DNA of 64,000 nt from Streptomyces leeuwenhoekii (lineage in GTDB: Bacteria; Actinomycetota; Actinomycetes; Streptomycetales; Streptomycetaceae). Shown here one piece after another: positions 56,624 to 64,000 of the stretch (position 1 is the first letter of the stretch; each line of letters opens with the position of its first letter). The stretch spans positions 7,392,001-7,456,000 of the forward strand of contig NZ_LN831790.1 of the NCBI RefSeq assembly GCF_001013905.1, written 5' to 3'. Made by a program: the position numbers and the translations under genes. The notes beneath the pieces are model-generated. The model made no database searches. It worked only from the letters and a program-made list of their open reading frames with translations, and was not told where the DNA came from.

Positions 56624-57076
56624 CTAGTGCGCATGCAAGGAACCGGCCGCGTGGACGGCCGCGCCCCGTGGACCGGCGATCGCGTCACGGAAGTGCGGGC
56701 AGGCGACGAGCTCCTCGTGCCCGCACTCCAGCGCGCACTCGACCAGCGCCAGCGCGGTCCGGGCGGCGGCGATCCGGTGCCGCAGGGTCTCGGCCTCCCG
56801 GCGCAGCAGTGTCTGGCGTGCCCGAGCGTCACCGGCACTCAGCAGGGAGCGCAGGGTGTCCAGCGACAGTCCGGCCGCCTTCCCGCGCAGGACGACCGCC
56901 ACCCGCACCGCATCGGCGCCGCCGTAGCGCCGTCGCCCCGCGGGGTCCCGCGCCGGGGACAGCAGGCCGACCGACTCCCAGTGCCGCAGCACGTGCGGTG
57001 CCAGTCCGAAACGGGCCGCGAAGGCTCCGATGCCCAGGGGCGCGCCCCACGGGTCCGGCTGCTCGGTTGACTTCAT
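56624..57076 (-). CDS. MerR-family transcriptional regulator
   Basis: This 150-residue protein has an N-terminal MerR helix-turn-helix (LGIGAFAARFGLAPHVLRHWESVGLLSPARDPAGRRRYGGADAVRV, about 14-60) and a dimerisation helix with LRREAETLRHRI. The C-terminal part contains CALECGHEELVACPHF, whose cysteines and histidines could bind a metal or sense redox. It diverges from a methyltransferase gene, and the dyad at 57069-57090 covers its own start, so it probably controls that gene and itself. ATG 57076 is the family start. Confidence 0.92.
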   Translation of the reverse strand: MKSTEQPDPWGAPLGIGAFAARFGLAPHVLRHWESVGLLSPARDPAGRRRYGGADAVRVAVVLRGKAAGLSLDTLRSLLSAGDARARQTLLRREAETLRHRIAAARTALALVECALECGHEELVACPHFRDAIAGPRGAAVHAAGSLHAH

Positions 57077-57090
57077 GCCGACATTAAGTC
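57069..57090. promoter_or_regulatory. Candidate MerR operator between merR and methyltransferase genes
   Basis: GACTTCATG (57069-57077) and CATTAAGTC (57082-57090) form an inverted repeat with eight of nine matching pairs and four bases between, the geometry of MerR operators. Only 28 bases separate the two divergent start codons. Confidence 0.55.
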
Positions 57091-57104
57091 GCAGTCTCCT
57101 GCCC

Positions 57105-57854
57105 ATGACCAAGAGATCCGAGAACGGACCGGTCGCCCGGCTCGACGCCGCGGACCGTCTGCCGGGCGCCCGGGAGCTGCGCGCCCTCTCCTACGACCTG
57201 CTGGGCGGCGCCGAGTCCGTCGTGGACGTCGGCTGCGGCGCCGGGCGTGCCGTCGCCGAGCTGGCCGAGCGGGGCGTCGCGGCCGTGGGCGTCGACCGCG
57301 ACGAAGGGATGATCGCCCTCGCCCGGTCGCGGTGGCCGCACGCCGACTTCCGCACGGGGGACGCCTGCCGGCTCCCGCTGCCGGACCGCGCGGCGGGCGG
57401 CTACCGCGCCGAGCGGGTCTTCCACGAGCTTCCCGACCCCGCCGGGGCCCTGGCGGAGGCCCGCCGGGTACTCGTCCCGGGCGGACGCGCCGTACTCGTC
57501 GGCCAGGACTGGGACACCCTGGTCGTCGACTCCGACGACCCCGCTCTCACCCGTACGCTCGTGCACGCCCGTGCCGACACGGTCACCGCGCCCCGCGCCG
57601 CCCGCGCCCACCGGGCCCTGCTCCTGGACGCCGGTTTCCGGGACGTGACGGTCGACGTCCGTACGCTGGTCCTCACCGGCCCGCAGGCGCTGCCGGTGCT
57701 CGGCTCGCTGGCCCGGGCCGCGTCGGCCGCCGGCGCCGTGGGCCGGGAGCGCGCCGACGGCTGGCTGGCCGAGCAGCGCGCCCGCGCCGAAGCGGACCGG
57801 CTCTTCGCCGCCGTCCCGATGTTCGTGGCGGCGGGCACCGCGCCGCCCGCCTGA
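57105..57854 (+). CDS. SAM-dependent methyltransferase (class I)
   Basis: This 249-residue protein has the class I SAM-binding motif VVDVGCGAGRAVAEL at about 39-53, the acidic loop VGVDRDEGMIALAR, and post-motifs ERVFHELPDPAGALAEARRVLVPGGRAVL. It resembles the UbiE/COQ5-like group that methylates small molecules. ATG 57105 starts 28 bases from the MerR gene in the opposite direction, with no ribosome site, so translation may be from a leaderless transcript. It is probably switched by the MerR protein; the substrate is unknown. Confidence 0.9.
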   Translation: MTKRSENGPVARLDAADRLPGARELRALSYDLLGGAESVVDVGCGAGRAVAELAERGVAAVGVDRDEGMIALARSRWPHADFRTGDACRLPLPDRAAGGYRAERVFHELPDPAGALAEARRVLVPGGRAVLVGQDWDTLVVDSDDPALTRTLVHARADTVTAPRAARAHRALLLDAGFRDVTVDVRTLVLTGPQALPVLGSLARAASAAGAVGRERADGWLAEQRARAEADRLFAAVPMFVAAGTAPPA

Positions 57855-57964
57855 GGCCCGGCGCCCGCGGCGAGGGACACGCCGCTCGCGGGGTGCCCTG
57901 CCCATGGCGGCGGGGCCCCCGCGCCCGGTTCCCGTACCCCCGCCGGAGCGGGGCGACCGCCGCG

Positions 57965-58996
57965 TCAGGTGGACTGCCGCTGGACCAGCTCCGTCGGCAG
58001 GATCACCGCCGCCGGGTCCTCCCCGCCGATCTGGGCGAGCAGCACCCGCACCATCTCGGCGCTGATGCGGTCCCAGGGCTGACGGATGGTGGTCAGCTCG
58101 GGGCTGGCGGCGACCGCGGCGGGCGAGTCGTCGAAGCCGCCGACCGCGACGTCCTCCGGGACCCGGCGCCCGGCCCGCTGCAACGCCGTCAGCACGCCCT
58201 GCGCCATCAGGTCGGAGGCCACGAACACGGCGTCCATGTCCGGCGCTTGGGCCAGCAGCCGTTCGGCGCCCGCCTCGCCGCTGGCCCTGCTGTAGTCGCC
58301 GGAGACGATGAGATCCTCGTCGAGGGGGACCCCCGCCCCGGCGAGCACCTCCTTGTAGCCGGCGAGGCGCTCCACCCCGCCCGGGGTGTCCAGCGGGCCG
58401 GTGACCATGCCGATCCGCCGCCGTCCGAGCGCGAGCAGGTGCCGCACCATGTCGCGGGCGCCGTCCCGGTCGTCGGCCGCCACATAGCTCACCTTGGATC
58501 CCAGCCCGATCGGCTTGCCGCACGCCACCAGCGGCACGCCCGCCGCCCGCAGCTCCTCGGCGACGGGGTCACCGGAGTGGCTGGAGACCAGCAGCACCCC
58601 GTCGACGTGCCCGGCGGTGATGTACCGGGTGATGCGCCGCCGTTCGTCGTCCGTCCCGGCCAGCATCAGCAGCAGCGGGATGTCGTGCGCGGCCAGCGCC
58701 TGGGTGCAGCCGCGCAGCAGGACGTTGAAGTTGGGGTCCTCGAAGAACCGCTCCTGCGGCTCGGTCAGCAGGAAGCCGACCGAGTCCGACCGGCCCGTGA
58801 TCAGCGAGCGGGCGTGCCGGTTGACGACGTAACCCGTCTTGCGGATGGCGGCGTTGACGGCCTCCTGCGCGGCCGGGCTGACGTAGTGCCCGCCGTTGAG
58901 CACCCGCGAGACGGTGCCCCGCGAAACCCCCGCCACGCGGGCCACGTCATGGATCGTCGGCGGTCTGCGCCGGCCCCCCGTGTTGCTCATGGTCAT
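57965..58996 (-). CDS. LacI-family repressor of the beta-galactoside operon
   Basis: This 343-residue protein has the LacI helix-turn-helix at about 14-38 (TIHDVARVAGVSRGTVSRVLNGGHYV), hinge helix ARSLITGRSD, and a sugar-binding sensor (VGFLLTEPQERFFEDPNFNVLLRG, GVLLVSSHSGDPVAEEL, AVFVASDLMAQGVL, VGGFDDSPAAVAASPELTTIRQP). It is the last gene of the operon binding protein-permease-permease-lacI and overlaps the permease stop by four bases (ATGA). The dyad at 62240-62255 is its likely operator. ATG 58996 is favoured by the overlap. Confidence 0.95.
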   Translation of the reverse strand: MTMSNTGGRRRPPTIHDVARVAGVSRGTVSRVLNGGHYVSPAAQEAVNAAIRKTGYVVNRHARSLITGRSDSVGFLLTEPQERFFEDPNFNVLLRGCTQALAAHDIPLLLMLAGTDDERRRITRYITAGHVDGVLLVSSHSGDPVAEELRAAGVPLVACGKPIGLGSKVSYVAADDRDGARDMVRHLLALGRRRIGMVTGPLDTPGGVERLAGYKEVLAGAGVPLDEDLIVSGDYSRASGEAGAERLLAQAPDMDAVFVASDLMAQGVLTALQRAGRRVPEDVAVGGFDDSPAAVAASPELTTIRQPWDRISAEMVRVLLAQIGGEDPAAVILPTELVQRQST

Positions 58997-59898
58997 GACT
59001 TTACGGCCCCGGAGAGCAGGTCGAGGCTCCAGAACCGCTGGACGACCAGGAAGAGCGCGACCAGCGGCAGCACCGCGAGGAACGCGCCGGTGATCACCAG
59101 CGTGTACAGGGCGGGGGTGTTGGCACCCTGCTCGAGCAGCGTGTGCAGGCCCAGCGTGATCGGGAACTTCTCGTCGTCGCTGAGCATGATGTACGGCAGC
59201 AGGAAGTTGTTCCACACGGCCACGAACTGGAAGAGGAACACCGTCACCAGGCCCGGCAGCATCATCGGCAGGGCGATCCGGGTGAAGATCCGCCACTCGC
59301 CCGCGCCGTCCATCCGCCCGGCCTCCACCACGTCGGCGGGCACGGCCGCCGTGGCGTAGATCCGCGCCAGGTACACGCCGTACGGGGAGAGTAGCTGCGG
59401 GAGGAGCACGGACAGGCGGGAATCCGTCAGGTCCGCCTGCGCCAGCAGCAGGTACTGCGGGACGGCGAGGATCACCGGCGGCATCAGCACCCCCGCCAGC
59501 AGCACGTTGAACAGCGCCTCCCGGCCGCGGAAGCGGTAGACGGCGAGGGCGTAGCCGGCGAGCGCCGACACGGCCGTGGACAGCAGGGCGCCCAGGCCCG
59601 CGTAGAGGGCGGAGTTGCCCATCCACTGCCAGTACACGCCGTCGCGGTAGGCGTTCAGATCGGCGAGGTTGCCGGCGTACCCGGTCCCCGGCAGGAAGGT
59701 GAAGGTGGAGAAGAGCTCCCGGCCGGACTTGGTGGCGGCCACGACCACCCAGGCGACCGGCAGCAGGCAGTAGACGGCGCCGAGCAGCAGCGTCACCGTC
59801 GGGACGAACGCGATCCGGCGGCGGCGCGGCGGGCCCTGGGCGGTGCCGGGGGTCGTGCCCGCCGCCGGCGCCGCCTTGCGGACGGCGAGAGTGCTCAT
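58993..59898 (-). CDS. Carbohydrate ABC transporter permease, MalG type
   Basis: This 301-residue protein has six hydrophobic segments. The EAA motif region near residues 190-210 reads PADVVEAGRMDGAGEWRIFTRIALPMMLPGL, which docks the ATPase. It is the second permease of a sugar importer whose ATPase is not encoded nearby and is probably the shared MsiK. Its ATG overlaps the stop of the partner permease (ATGA), and its own stop overlaps the lacI start. Confidence 0.95.
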   Translation of the reverse strand: MSTLAVRKAAPAAGTTPGTAQGPPRRRRIAFVPTVTLLLGAVYCLLPVAWVVVAATKSGRELFSTFTFLPGTGYAGNLADLNAYRDGVYWQWMGNSALYAGLGALLSTAVSALAGYALAVYRFRGREALFNVLLAGVLMPPVILAVPQYLLLAQADLTDSRLSVLLPQLLSPYGVYLARIYATAAVPADVVEAGRMDGAGEWRIFTRIALPMMLPGLVTVFLFQFVAVWNNFLLPYIMLSDDEKFPITLGLHTLLEQGANTPALYTLVITGAFLAVLPLVALFLVVQRFWSLDLLSGAVKS

Positions 59899-60875
59899 CG
59901 TGCTGCCTCCTGCTTGTTGCGGCTGTTGGCGGCCCGCAGGAAGCCGAAGGACAGCACCAGCGTGGCCAGGGCGATGAGGGTCGCCTGGGCGGCGGCCGCG
60001 TGGATGTCGCCCTTGCCGAAGGCGTCCTGGTACACCTTCATCAGCGGACTCCAGGTGGTGGACACGGAGTTGGTGAGGGGTTTGAGGGTGGTCGGCTCGT
60101 TGAACACCTGGACCGTGGCGATGATCGAGAAGAAGAAGGTGAGCACCAGGGAGGGCGCCACCATCGGGATCTTGATCCGCAGCGCGATCTGGAGCGGGGT
60201 GGCCCCGTCCAGCTTCGCCGCCTCGTAGACCTCCGCCGGGACGGCCCGCAGCGCGGTGTAGATGACGATCATGTTGAAGCCGGTGCCGCCCCACACCGCG
60301 ATGTTCGACAGGGCGAGATAGAGGGGACCGCCGTCGAGCAGGTCCGGCTGCGGCAGGCCCAGCTTGTCGAGCACGAAGTAGAACGGGCTCACGTCGGGCA
60401 GGTACAGGAAGCCCCACAGTAGCGCCGCGACGACGCCGGGAATGGCGTACGGCAGGAAGATCGCGAGCCGGGTGACCGGGGTGAACCGCACCTTCTCCGA
60501 GTCCAGCATCAGCGCGAACAGCAGGGCGAGGCCCAGCATCACCGGCACGACCACACAGCCGTAACCGAGGACGCGCAGCGCCCCGTTCAGCAGCTCGCTG
60601 TCGGAGAGGGCGTCGGTGTAGTTCTCCAGCCCGGCCCACACCTCCGTGCGGGCCCCGGCGCCCAGCCCGAGACCGGACACCTTCACCTTGCGGAAGCTCA
60701 GCCAGACCGCGTAGCCGATGGGCAGGGCGAAGAAGAGGAGGAACAGCAGGGCCGCGGGCAGGACGAAGAGGTAGGGGGCCCGCAGGGTTCCCTTGCGGGC
60801 GGTGGCGGGTGACGGGTGGGCGTACGGGGCGGTCCCGGCCCCGTACGGCCTCCGGCGTGCGGTGGTGCTGGTCAC
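59895..60875 (-). CDS. Carbohydrate ABC transporter permease, MalF type
   Basis: This 326-residue protein has six or more hydrophobic segments, LRAPYLFVLPAALLFLLFFALP being the first. The EAA loop PAEVYEAAKLDGATPLQIALRIKIPMVAPSL lies near residue 215. It pairs with the MalG-type permease to form the membrane channel for the sugar delivered by the binding protein. GTG 60875 overlaps the binding-protein stop (GTGA). A long proline-rich N-terminal tail precedes helix 1. Confidence 0.95.
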   Translation of the reverse strand: MTSTTARRRPYGAGTAPYAHPSPATARKGTLRAPYLFVLPAALLFLLFFALPIGYAVWLSFRKVKVSGLGLGAGARTEVWAGLENYTDALSDSELLNGALRVLGYGCVVVPVMLGLALLFALMLDSEKVRFTPVTRLAIFLPYAIPGVVAALLWGFLYLPDVSPFYFVLDKLGLPQPDLLDGGPLYLALSNIAVWGGTGFNMIVIYTALRAVPAEVYEAAKLDGATPLQIALRIKIPMVAPSLVLTFFFSIIATVQVFNEPTTLKPLTNSVSTTWSPLMKVYQDAFGKGDIHAAAAQATLIALATLVLSFGFLRAANSRNKQEAAR

Positions 60876-62188
60876 GGAGCGACCTCGAAGCCCTGCTTCT
60901 TCAGGTCGGCGACCGTGTCGTCCTGCATGGCGTCCAGGGCGGCGGTGAAGTCCGACTTGTTCTTGGCGGCGGCGCCGAAGGCGTCCTTGAAGGACGTGTA
61001 GGCGACGTTGACGTTCGGGCCCCAGGCGGACGGCACGGTGGTCTCCGCGATCTGGGCGGCCTTGTCGTAGAAGTCCGGCTGGTTGGAGAAGTACTCCGGC
61101 GGATCGGCGAAGGCGCCGCTGAGCTGGGCGGAGGTGGACGCCGGGTAGATGCCGCCCTCCTTGGCCAGCGCGCTCAGGGCGTCGGCGTCGGTGTTCAGCC
61201 AGGTGGCGAACTTCGCGGCGGCCTTCTTGTGCTCGGAGTCCGTGGTGACGGCGGTGGAGGAGCCGCCCCAGCTTCCGGTGCGGTTCTCGTCGGCGGACCA
61301 CTGGGGGAGCGGGGCCATGGCCCACTTGCCCTTGGTGTCGGGCGCGGCCGTGCTCAGCGTGCCCGGCGCCCAGACGGCGCTGATCCAGGCGATCTGCTTG
61401 CCGGTGTTGAGCGCCTTGTTCCAGGCCGGGGTGTACATCGGCTGGTTGTCGACGGCGCCCTCCTCGACGAGCCTGCCCCAGAACGCGGCGACCTTCTTCG
61501 TGGCGGCGTCGTCGATGCCGACCTTCCACTTCTGGCCCGAGGTGGTCCACCACCGGCCGCCGGCCTGCTGGGCCAGGCCCGCGAAGAGACCGGAGTCGTT
61601 GGCGGAGAAGGTGGTGAGGTCCTTGTCCGGCGCCGCCTTCTTCAGCTTGCGCGCGGTCTCGGCGAACTCGTCCCACGTCTGCGGGACCTCCAGGCCGTAC
61701 TTCTCGAACAGGTCCTCGCGGTAGTAGAACATCAGCGGCCCGATGTCCTGCGGCACCGCGTACACGGCGTCGGTGCCCAGCGTGGTCTGCTGCCAGACGC
61801 CGTCGGCGAACTTGCCCTTCACGTCGCCGGCCTCGTCCTTGATGTCGGCGAGCGCGTCGTTGCTGACGAGCGTCGGCAGGGCCTGGTACTCGGCCTGGAC
61901 CAGATCGGGCGCCTTGCCCGCCTTGTGCGCGGTGAGGATCTTGGTGACCAGTGTGTCGCCGGACGCCTGCTTCTTCGCCGTGACGGTGATCTGCTCCTTC
62001 TTGCCCGGCCCCTTGTTCCACAGGTCGACGACCTTGTCCATGCCGGGCGTCCAGGTCCAGTACGTCAGCGAGACCGGCCCCGACCGGGCCTCGCTGTCGT
62101 CGGAGGAGCCGCAGGCGGCGAGGGCGGTGGCGCCGAGCGCGACGGCGACGGCGGATGTCACGAGGCGGCGGCGCTTCGTGTACGGCAT
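60872..62188 (-). CDS. Carbohydrate ABC transporter binding lipoprotein
   Basis: This 438-residue lipoprotein has a basic start (MPYTKRRR), a hydrophobic stretch and lipobox LAAC (lipidated cysteine at about 26). The mature part is a family 1 sugar-binding protein: VSLTYWTWTPGMDKVVDLWNKG, DLVQAEYQALPTLVSNDALADI, VYAVPQDIGPLMFYYREDLFEKYGL and WEGGRWW-like aromatic surfaces (GGRWWTTSG). It is first in the operon with two permeases and lacI, and diverges from a GH42 beta-galactosidase, so it probably binds a galacto-oligosaccharide. ATG 62188 follows GGGGAGAG. Confidence 0.95.
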   Translation of the reverse strand: MPYTKRRRLVTSAVAVALGATALAACGSSDDSEARSGPVSLTYWTWTPGMDKVVDLWNKGPGKKEQITVTAKKQASGDTLVTKILTAHKAGKAPDLVQAEYQALPTLVSNDALADIKDEAGDVKGKFADGVWQQTTLGTDAVYAVPQDIGPLMFYYREDLFEKYGLEVPQTWDEFAETARKLKKAAPDKDLTTFSANDSGLFAGLAQQAGGRWWTTSGQKWKVGIDDAATKKVAAFWGRLVEEGAVDNQPMYTPAWNKALNTGKQIAWISAVWAPGTLSTAAPDTKGKWAMAPLPQWSADENRTGSWGGSSTAVTTDSEHKKAAAKFATWLNTDADALSALAKEGGIYPASTSAQLSGAFADPPEYFSNQPDFYDKAAQIAETTVPSAWGPNVNVAYTSFKDAFGAAAKNKSDFTAALDAMQDDTVADLKKQGFEVAP

Positions 62189-62239
62189 GGATCTCTCCCC
62201 TGACCTGGGTCCCCGCTGCCGCGGGGACCTGCCATGCTT

Positions 62240-62282
62240 CTGTGAGCGTTCACAGTAGAGAAACATCCCGGACACTTGTCAA
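62240..62282 (-). promoter_or_regulatory. Promoter and LacI operator of the beta-galactoside importer operon
   Basis: On the minus strand TTGACA (62282-62277) and TCTACT (62259-62254) are 17 bases apart. The dyad CTGTGAGCGTTCACAG at 62240-62255 overlaps the end of the -10 box. A LacI repressor there would block transcription of the importer genes. The 180-base divergent gap also carries the GH42 promoter, which I could not resolve. Confidence 0.65.
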
Positions 62283-62369
62283 TGATTGTTTCCGTGCGGT
62301 TATGTTGGGCACGCACCGCTGGTTGTGTGTGTGCACGTTCCCAATTGATCGATCATCGGGAGACAATCC

Positions 62370-64000
62370 ATGCCGGAGACCACCCCCGCAGGGCTGACCA
62401 GGCTCGCCTTCGGCGGGGACTACAACCCCGAGCAGTGGCCGGAAGAGGTCTGGCAGGAGGACGTCCGGCTGATGCGGGAGGCCGGCGTCACCATGGTGAG
62501 CGTCGGGATCTTCTCCTGGGCGCTGCTGGAACCGGCGCCGGGGGAGTACGACTTCGGCTGGCTCGACCGGGTCCTGGACCTGCTGCACGAGAACGGCATC
62601 CGCGTCGACCTCGGCACGCCCACCGTGGTGCCGCCCGCGTGGTTCTACCGGACCCACCCCGAGGCCCTGCCGGTGACCGCCGAGGGCGTGCGGTACGCGT
62701 TCGGCTCCCGCGGCGCCATCTGCCACAGCAACGCCGACTACCGCGCCGCCGCCGCGCGCATCACCACCGAGCTCGCCGAGCGCTACGGCGCCCACCCGGC
62801 GCTGGCGATGTGGCATGTCCACAACGAGTATGGCGTGCCCGTCTCGGCCTGCTACTGCGACTCCTGCGCCGCCCACTTCCGCCGCTGGCTGACGGAGACG
62901 TACGGCACGGTCGAGGCGGTCAACGAGGCGTGGGGCACGGCCTTCTGGGGCCAGCGCTACGGGGACTTCTCGGAGATCGACCCGCCGCGCCTGACGCCCA
63001 CGGTCGGCAACCCGGCCCAGGCGCTGGACTACCGCCGGTTCGCCGACGCCACCATGCGCGAGAACTTCGTGGCGGAGCGGGACATCCTGCACCGCCTCTC
63101 ACCCGGCGTCCCGGTCACCACCAACTTCATGACGGCGCTGAGCCAGTGCGACTCCGTCGACTACTGGGCCTGGGGCCGCGAGGTCGACCTCGTCACCAAC
63201 GACCACTACCTGATCACCGACGGCCGCCGCACCCACGTCAACCTGGCGATGGCCGCCGACCTGACCCGCTCCGTCGCCGGCGGCGCGCCCTGGCTGCTGC
63301 TGGAGCACTCCACCTCGGGCGTCAACTGGCAGCCCCGCAACCCGGCCAAGGCCCCCGGCCAGATGGCCCGCAACTCCCTCGCCCACGTCGCCCGCGGCTC
63401 CGAGGGCGCCCTGTTCTTCCAGTGGCGCCAGTCCCGGCGCGGCGCCGAAAAGTTCCACTCGGCGATGGTCCCGCACGGCGGCACGGACACCCGGGTGTGG
63501 CGCGAGGTCGTCGAACTGGGCGCCACGCTCGACACCCTCTCCGAGATCCGTGGCACCCGCACCGAGGCGGACGTGGCGATGCTGTGGGACTGGCACTCCT
63601 GGTGGGCGCAGACGCTTCCGTGGCGCCCCAGCGAGGACCACGACGCGCGCGAACGCGCCGACGCCTTCTACGAGGCCCTCTACGACCGTCACCTCACGGT
63701 GGACTTCGCCCGCCCCGAGGCCGATCTGTCGGCGTACCCCCTGGTCGTCGTCCCCGCCCTGTACCTGATGACGCGGGCGGCCGGGGCCAATCTGCGCCGG
63801 TACGTCGAAGCGGGCGGCACCCTGGTGGTGTCCTACTTCTCCGGCATCGTCGACGAGCACGACGCCGTCCACGAGGGCGCCCACCCGGGCGCGCTGCGCG
63901 ACGTCCTGGGGCTGACGGTGGAGGAGTTCTCACCGCTTCAGGCAGGGGAGCGGGTGCGGCTGACCGCCCCGGGCGGCCCGGAGCTCGACGGGGACGTGTG
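62370..64000 (+). CDS. GH42 beta-galactosidase, N-terminal part (cut by the window edge)
   Basis: About 543 residues are visible and the gene runs past the right edge. The start LTRLAFGGDYNPEQWPEEVWQED and the TIM barrel are typical of family GH42. The acid/base is Glu153 in WHVHNEYG and the nucleophile is Glu312 in LLLEHSTSGVNWQPRN. CYCDSCAAHF at about 160 supplies cysteines of the family's structural zinc site. The beta-galactosidase trimerisation domain begins near 400 (VAMLWDWHSWWAQTLPWRP). No signal peptide is present, so it cleaves sugars brought in by the divergent importer. GGGAGA precedes ATG 62370. Confidence 0.95.
   Translation, partial: MPETTPAGLTRLAFGGDYNPEQWPEEVWQEDVRLMREAGVTMVSVGIFSWALLEPAPGEYDFGWLDRVLDLLHENGIRVDLGTPTVVPPAWFYRTHPEALPVTAEGVRYAFGSRGAICHSNADYRAAAARITTELAERYGAHPALAMWHVHNEYGVPVSACYCDSCAAHFRRWLTETYGTVEAVNEAWGTAFWGQRYGDFSEIDPPRLTPTVGNPAQALDYRRFADATMRENFVAERDILHRLSPGVPVTTNFMTALSQCDSVDYWAWGREVDLVTNDHYLITDGRRTHVNLAMAADLTRSVAGGAPWLLLEHSTSGVNWQPRNPAKAPGQMARNSLAHVARGSEGALFFQWRQSRRGAEKFHSAMVPHGGTDTRVWREVVELGATLDTLSEIRGTRTEADVAMLWDWHSWWAQTLPWRPSEDHDARERADAFYEALYDRHLTVDFARPEADLSAYPLVVVPALYLMTRAAGANLRRYVEAGGTLVVSYFSGIVDEHDAVHEGAHPGALRDVLGLTVEEFSPLQAGERVRLTAPGGPELDGDV

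Overview
The window is very GC-rich throughout, uses GTG starts freely, has typical high-GC third-position coding, and carries lipoproteins, LacI-controlled sugar loci and a modular type I polyketide synthase (PKS). This points to an actinomycete, almost certainly Streptomyces or a close relative. No RNA genes or CRISPR arrays were seen.

Region 1 (1 to about 36.6 kb) is part of a cis-AT type I PKS cluster running off the left edge. It holds the tail of an upstream PKS (1-618) and a class III aminotransferase fused to an acyl-ACP-reductase-like domain (634-3492). An MFS exporter and a flavin-dependent hydroxylase or dehydrogenase follow. Next comes the assembly-line starter protein (KSQ-AT-ACP plus KS-AT-DH-KR-ACP, 6699-14996) and a one-module PKS (15007-20403). 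On the opposite strand a PucR-type regulator gene overlaps by four bases a one-module PKS ending in a thioester reductase (TR) domain (27461-21030). A free-standing acyltransferase (AT), a membrane O-acyltransferase and an MsrA follow. Every complete extending module here has DH and KR but no ER, so the product carries conjugated double bonds. It starts from decarboxylated methylmalonate and is probably released as an aldehyde and aminated, the logic of polyketide alkaloids. A conserved control region occurs twice, upstream of the regulator/free AT and upstream of the O-acyltransferase.

The right edge of this region is degraded. It has an N-terminally truncated, twice frameshifted AT-ER gene of trans-AT type (33130-34957), an intact P450, and a P450 fragment that ends abruptly at about 36620 against a formylglycine-generating-enzyme-like gene. 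I read that junction as the cluster boundary.

Region 2 (36.6-64 kb) is ordinary Streptomyces accessory chromosome. It contains an orphan sugar-binding lipoprotein, a peptidoglycan amidase-like protein, an SGNH hydrolase, a Cys-rich copper-storage protein and a Tat-exported GH109-like oxidoreductase. An arsenic-type locus (flavoprotein, ArsR, ArsN1-like acetyltransferase) and a GH35 beta-galactosidase/LacI locus with twin palindromic operators follow. Then come two NCS1 permeases (the first apparently lacking its N-terminus), an amidohydrolase/TetR pair, MarR and MerR regulators, a methyltransferase, and a GH42 beta-galactosidase diverging from a binding protein/permease/permease/LacI operon with a readable promoter and operator. 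GH42 runs off the right edge. Genes are separated by strong hairpin terminators, several serving convergent pairs.
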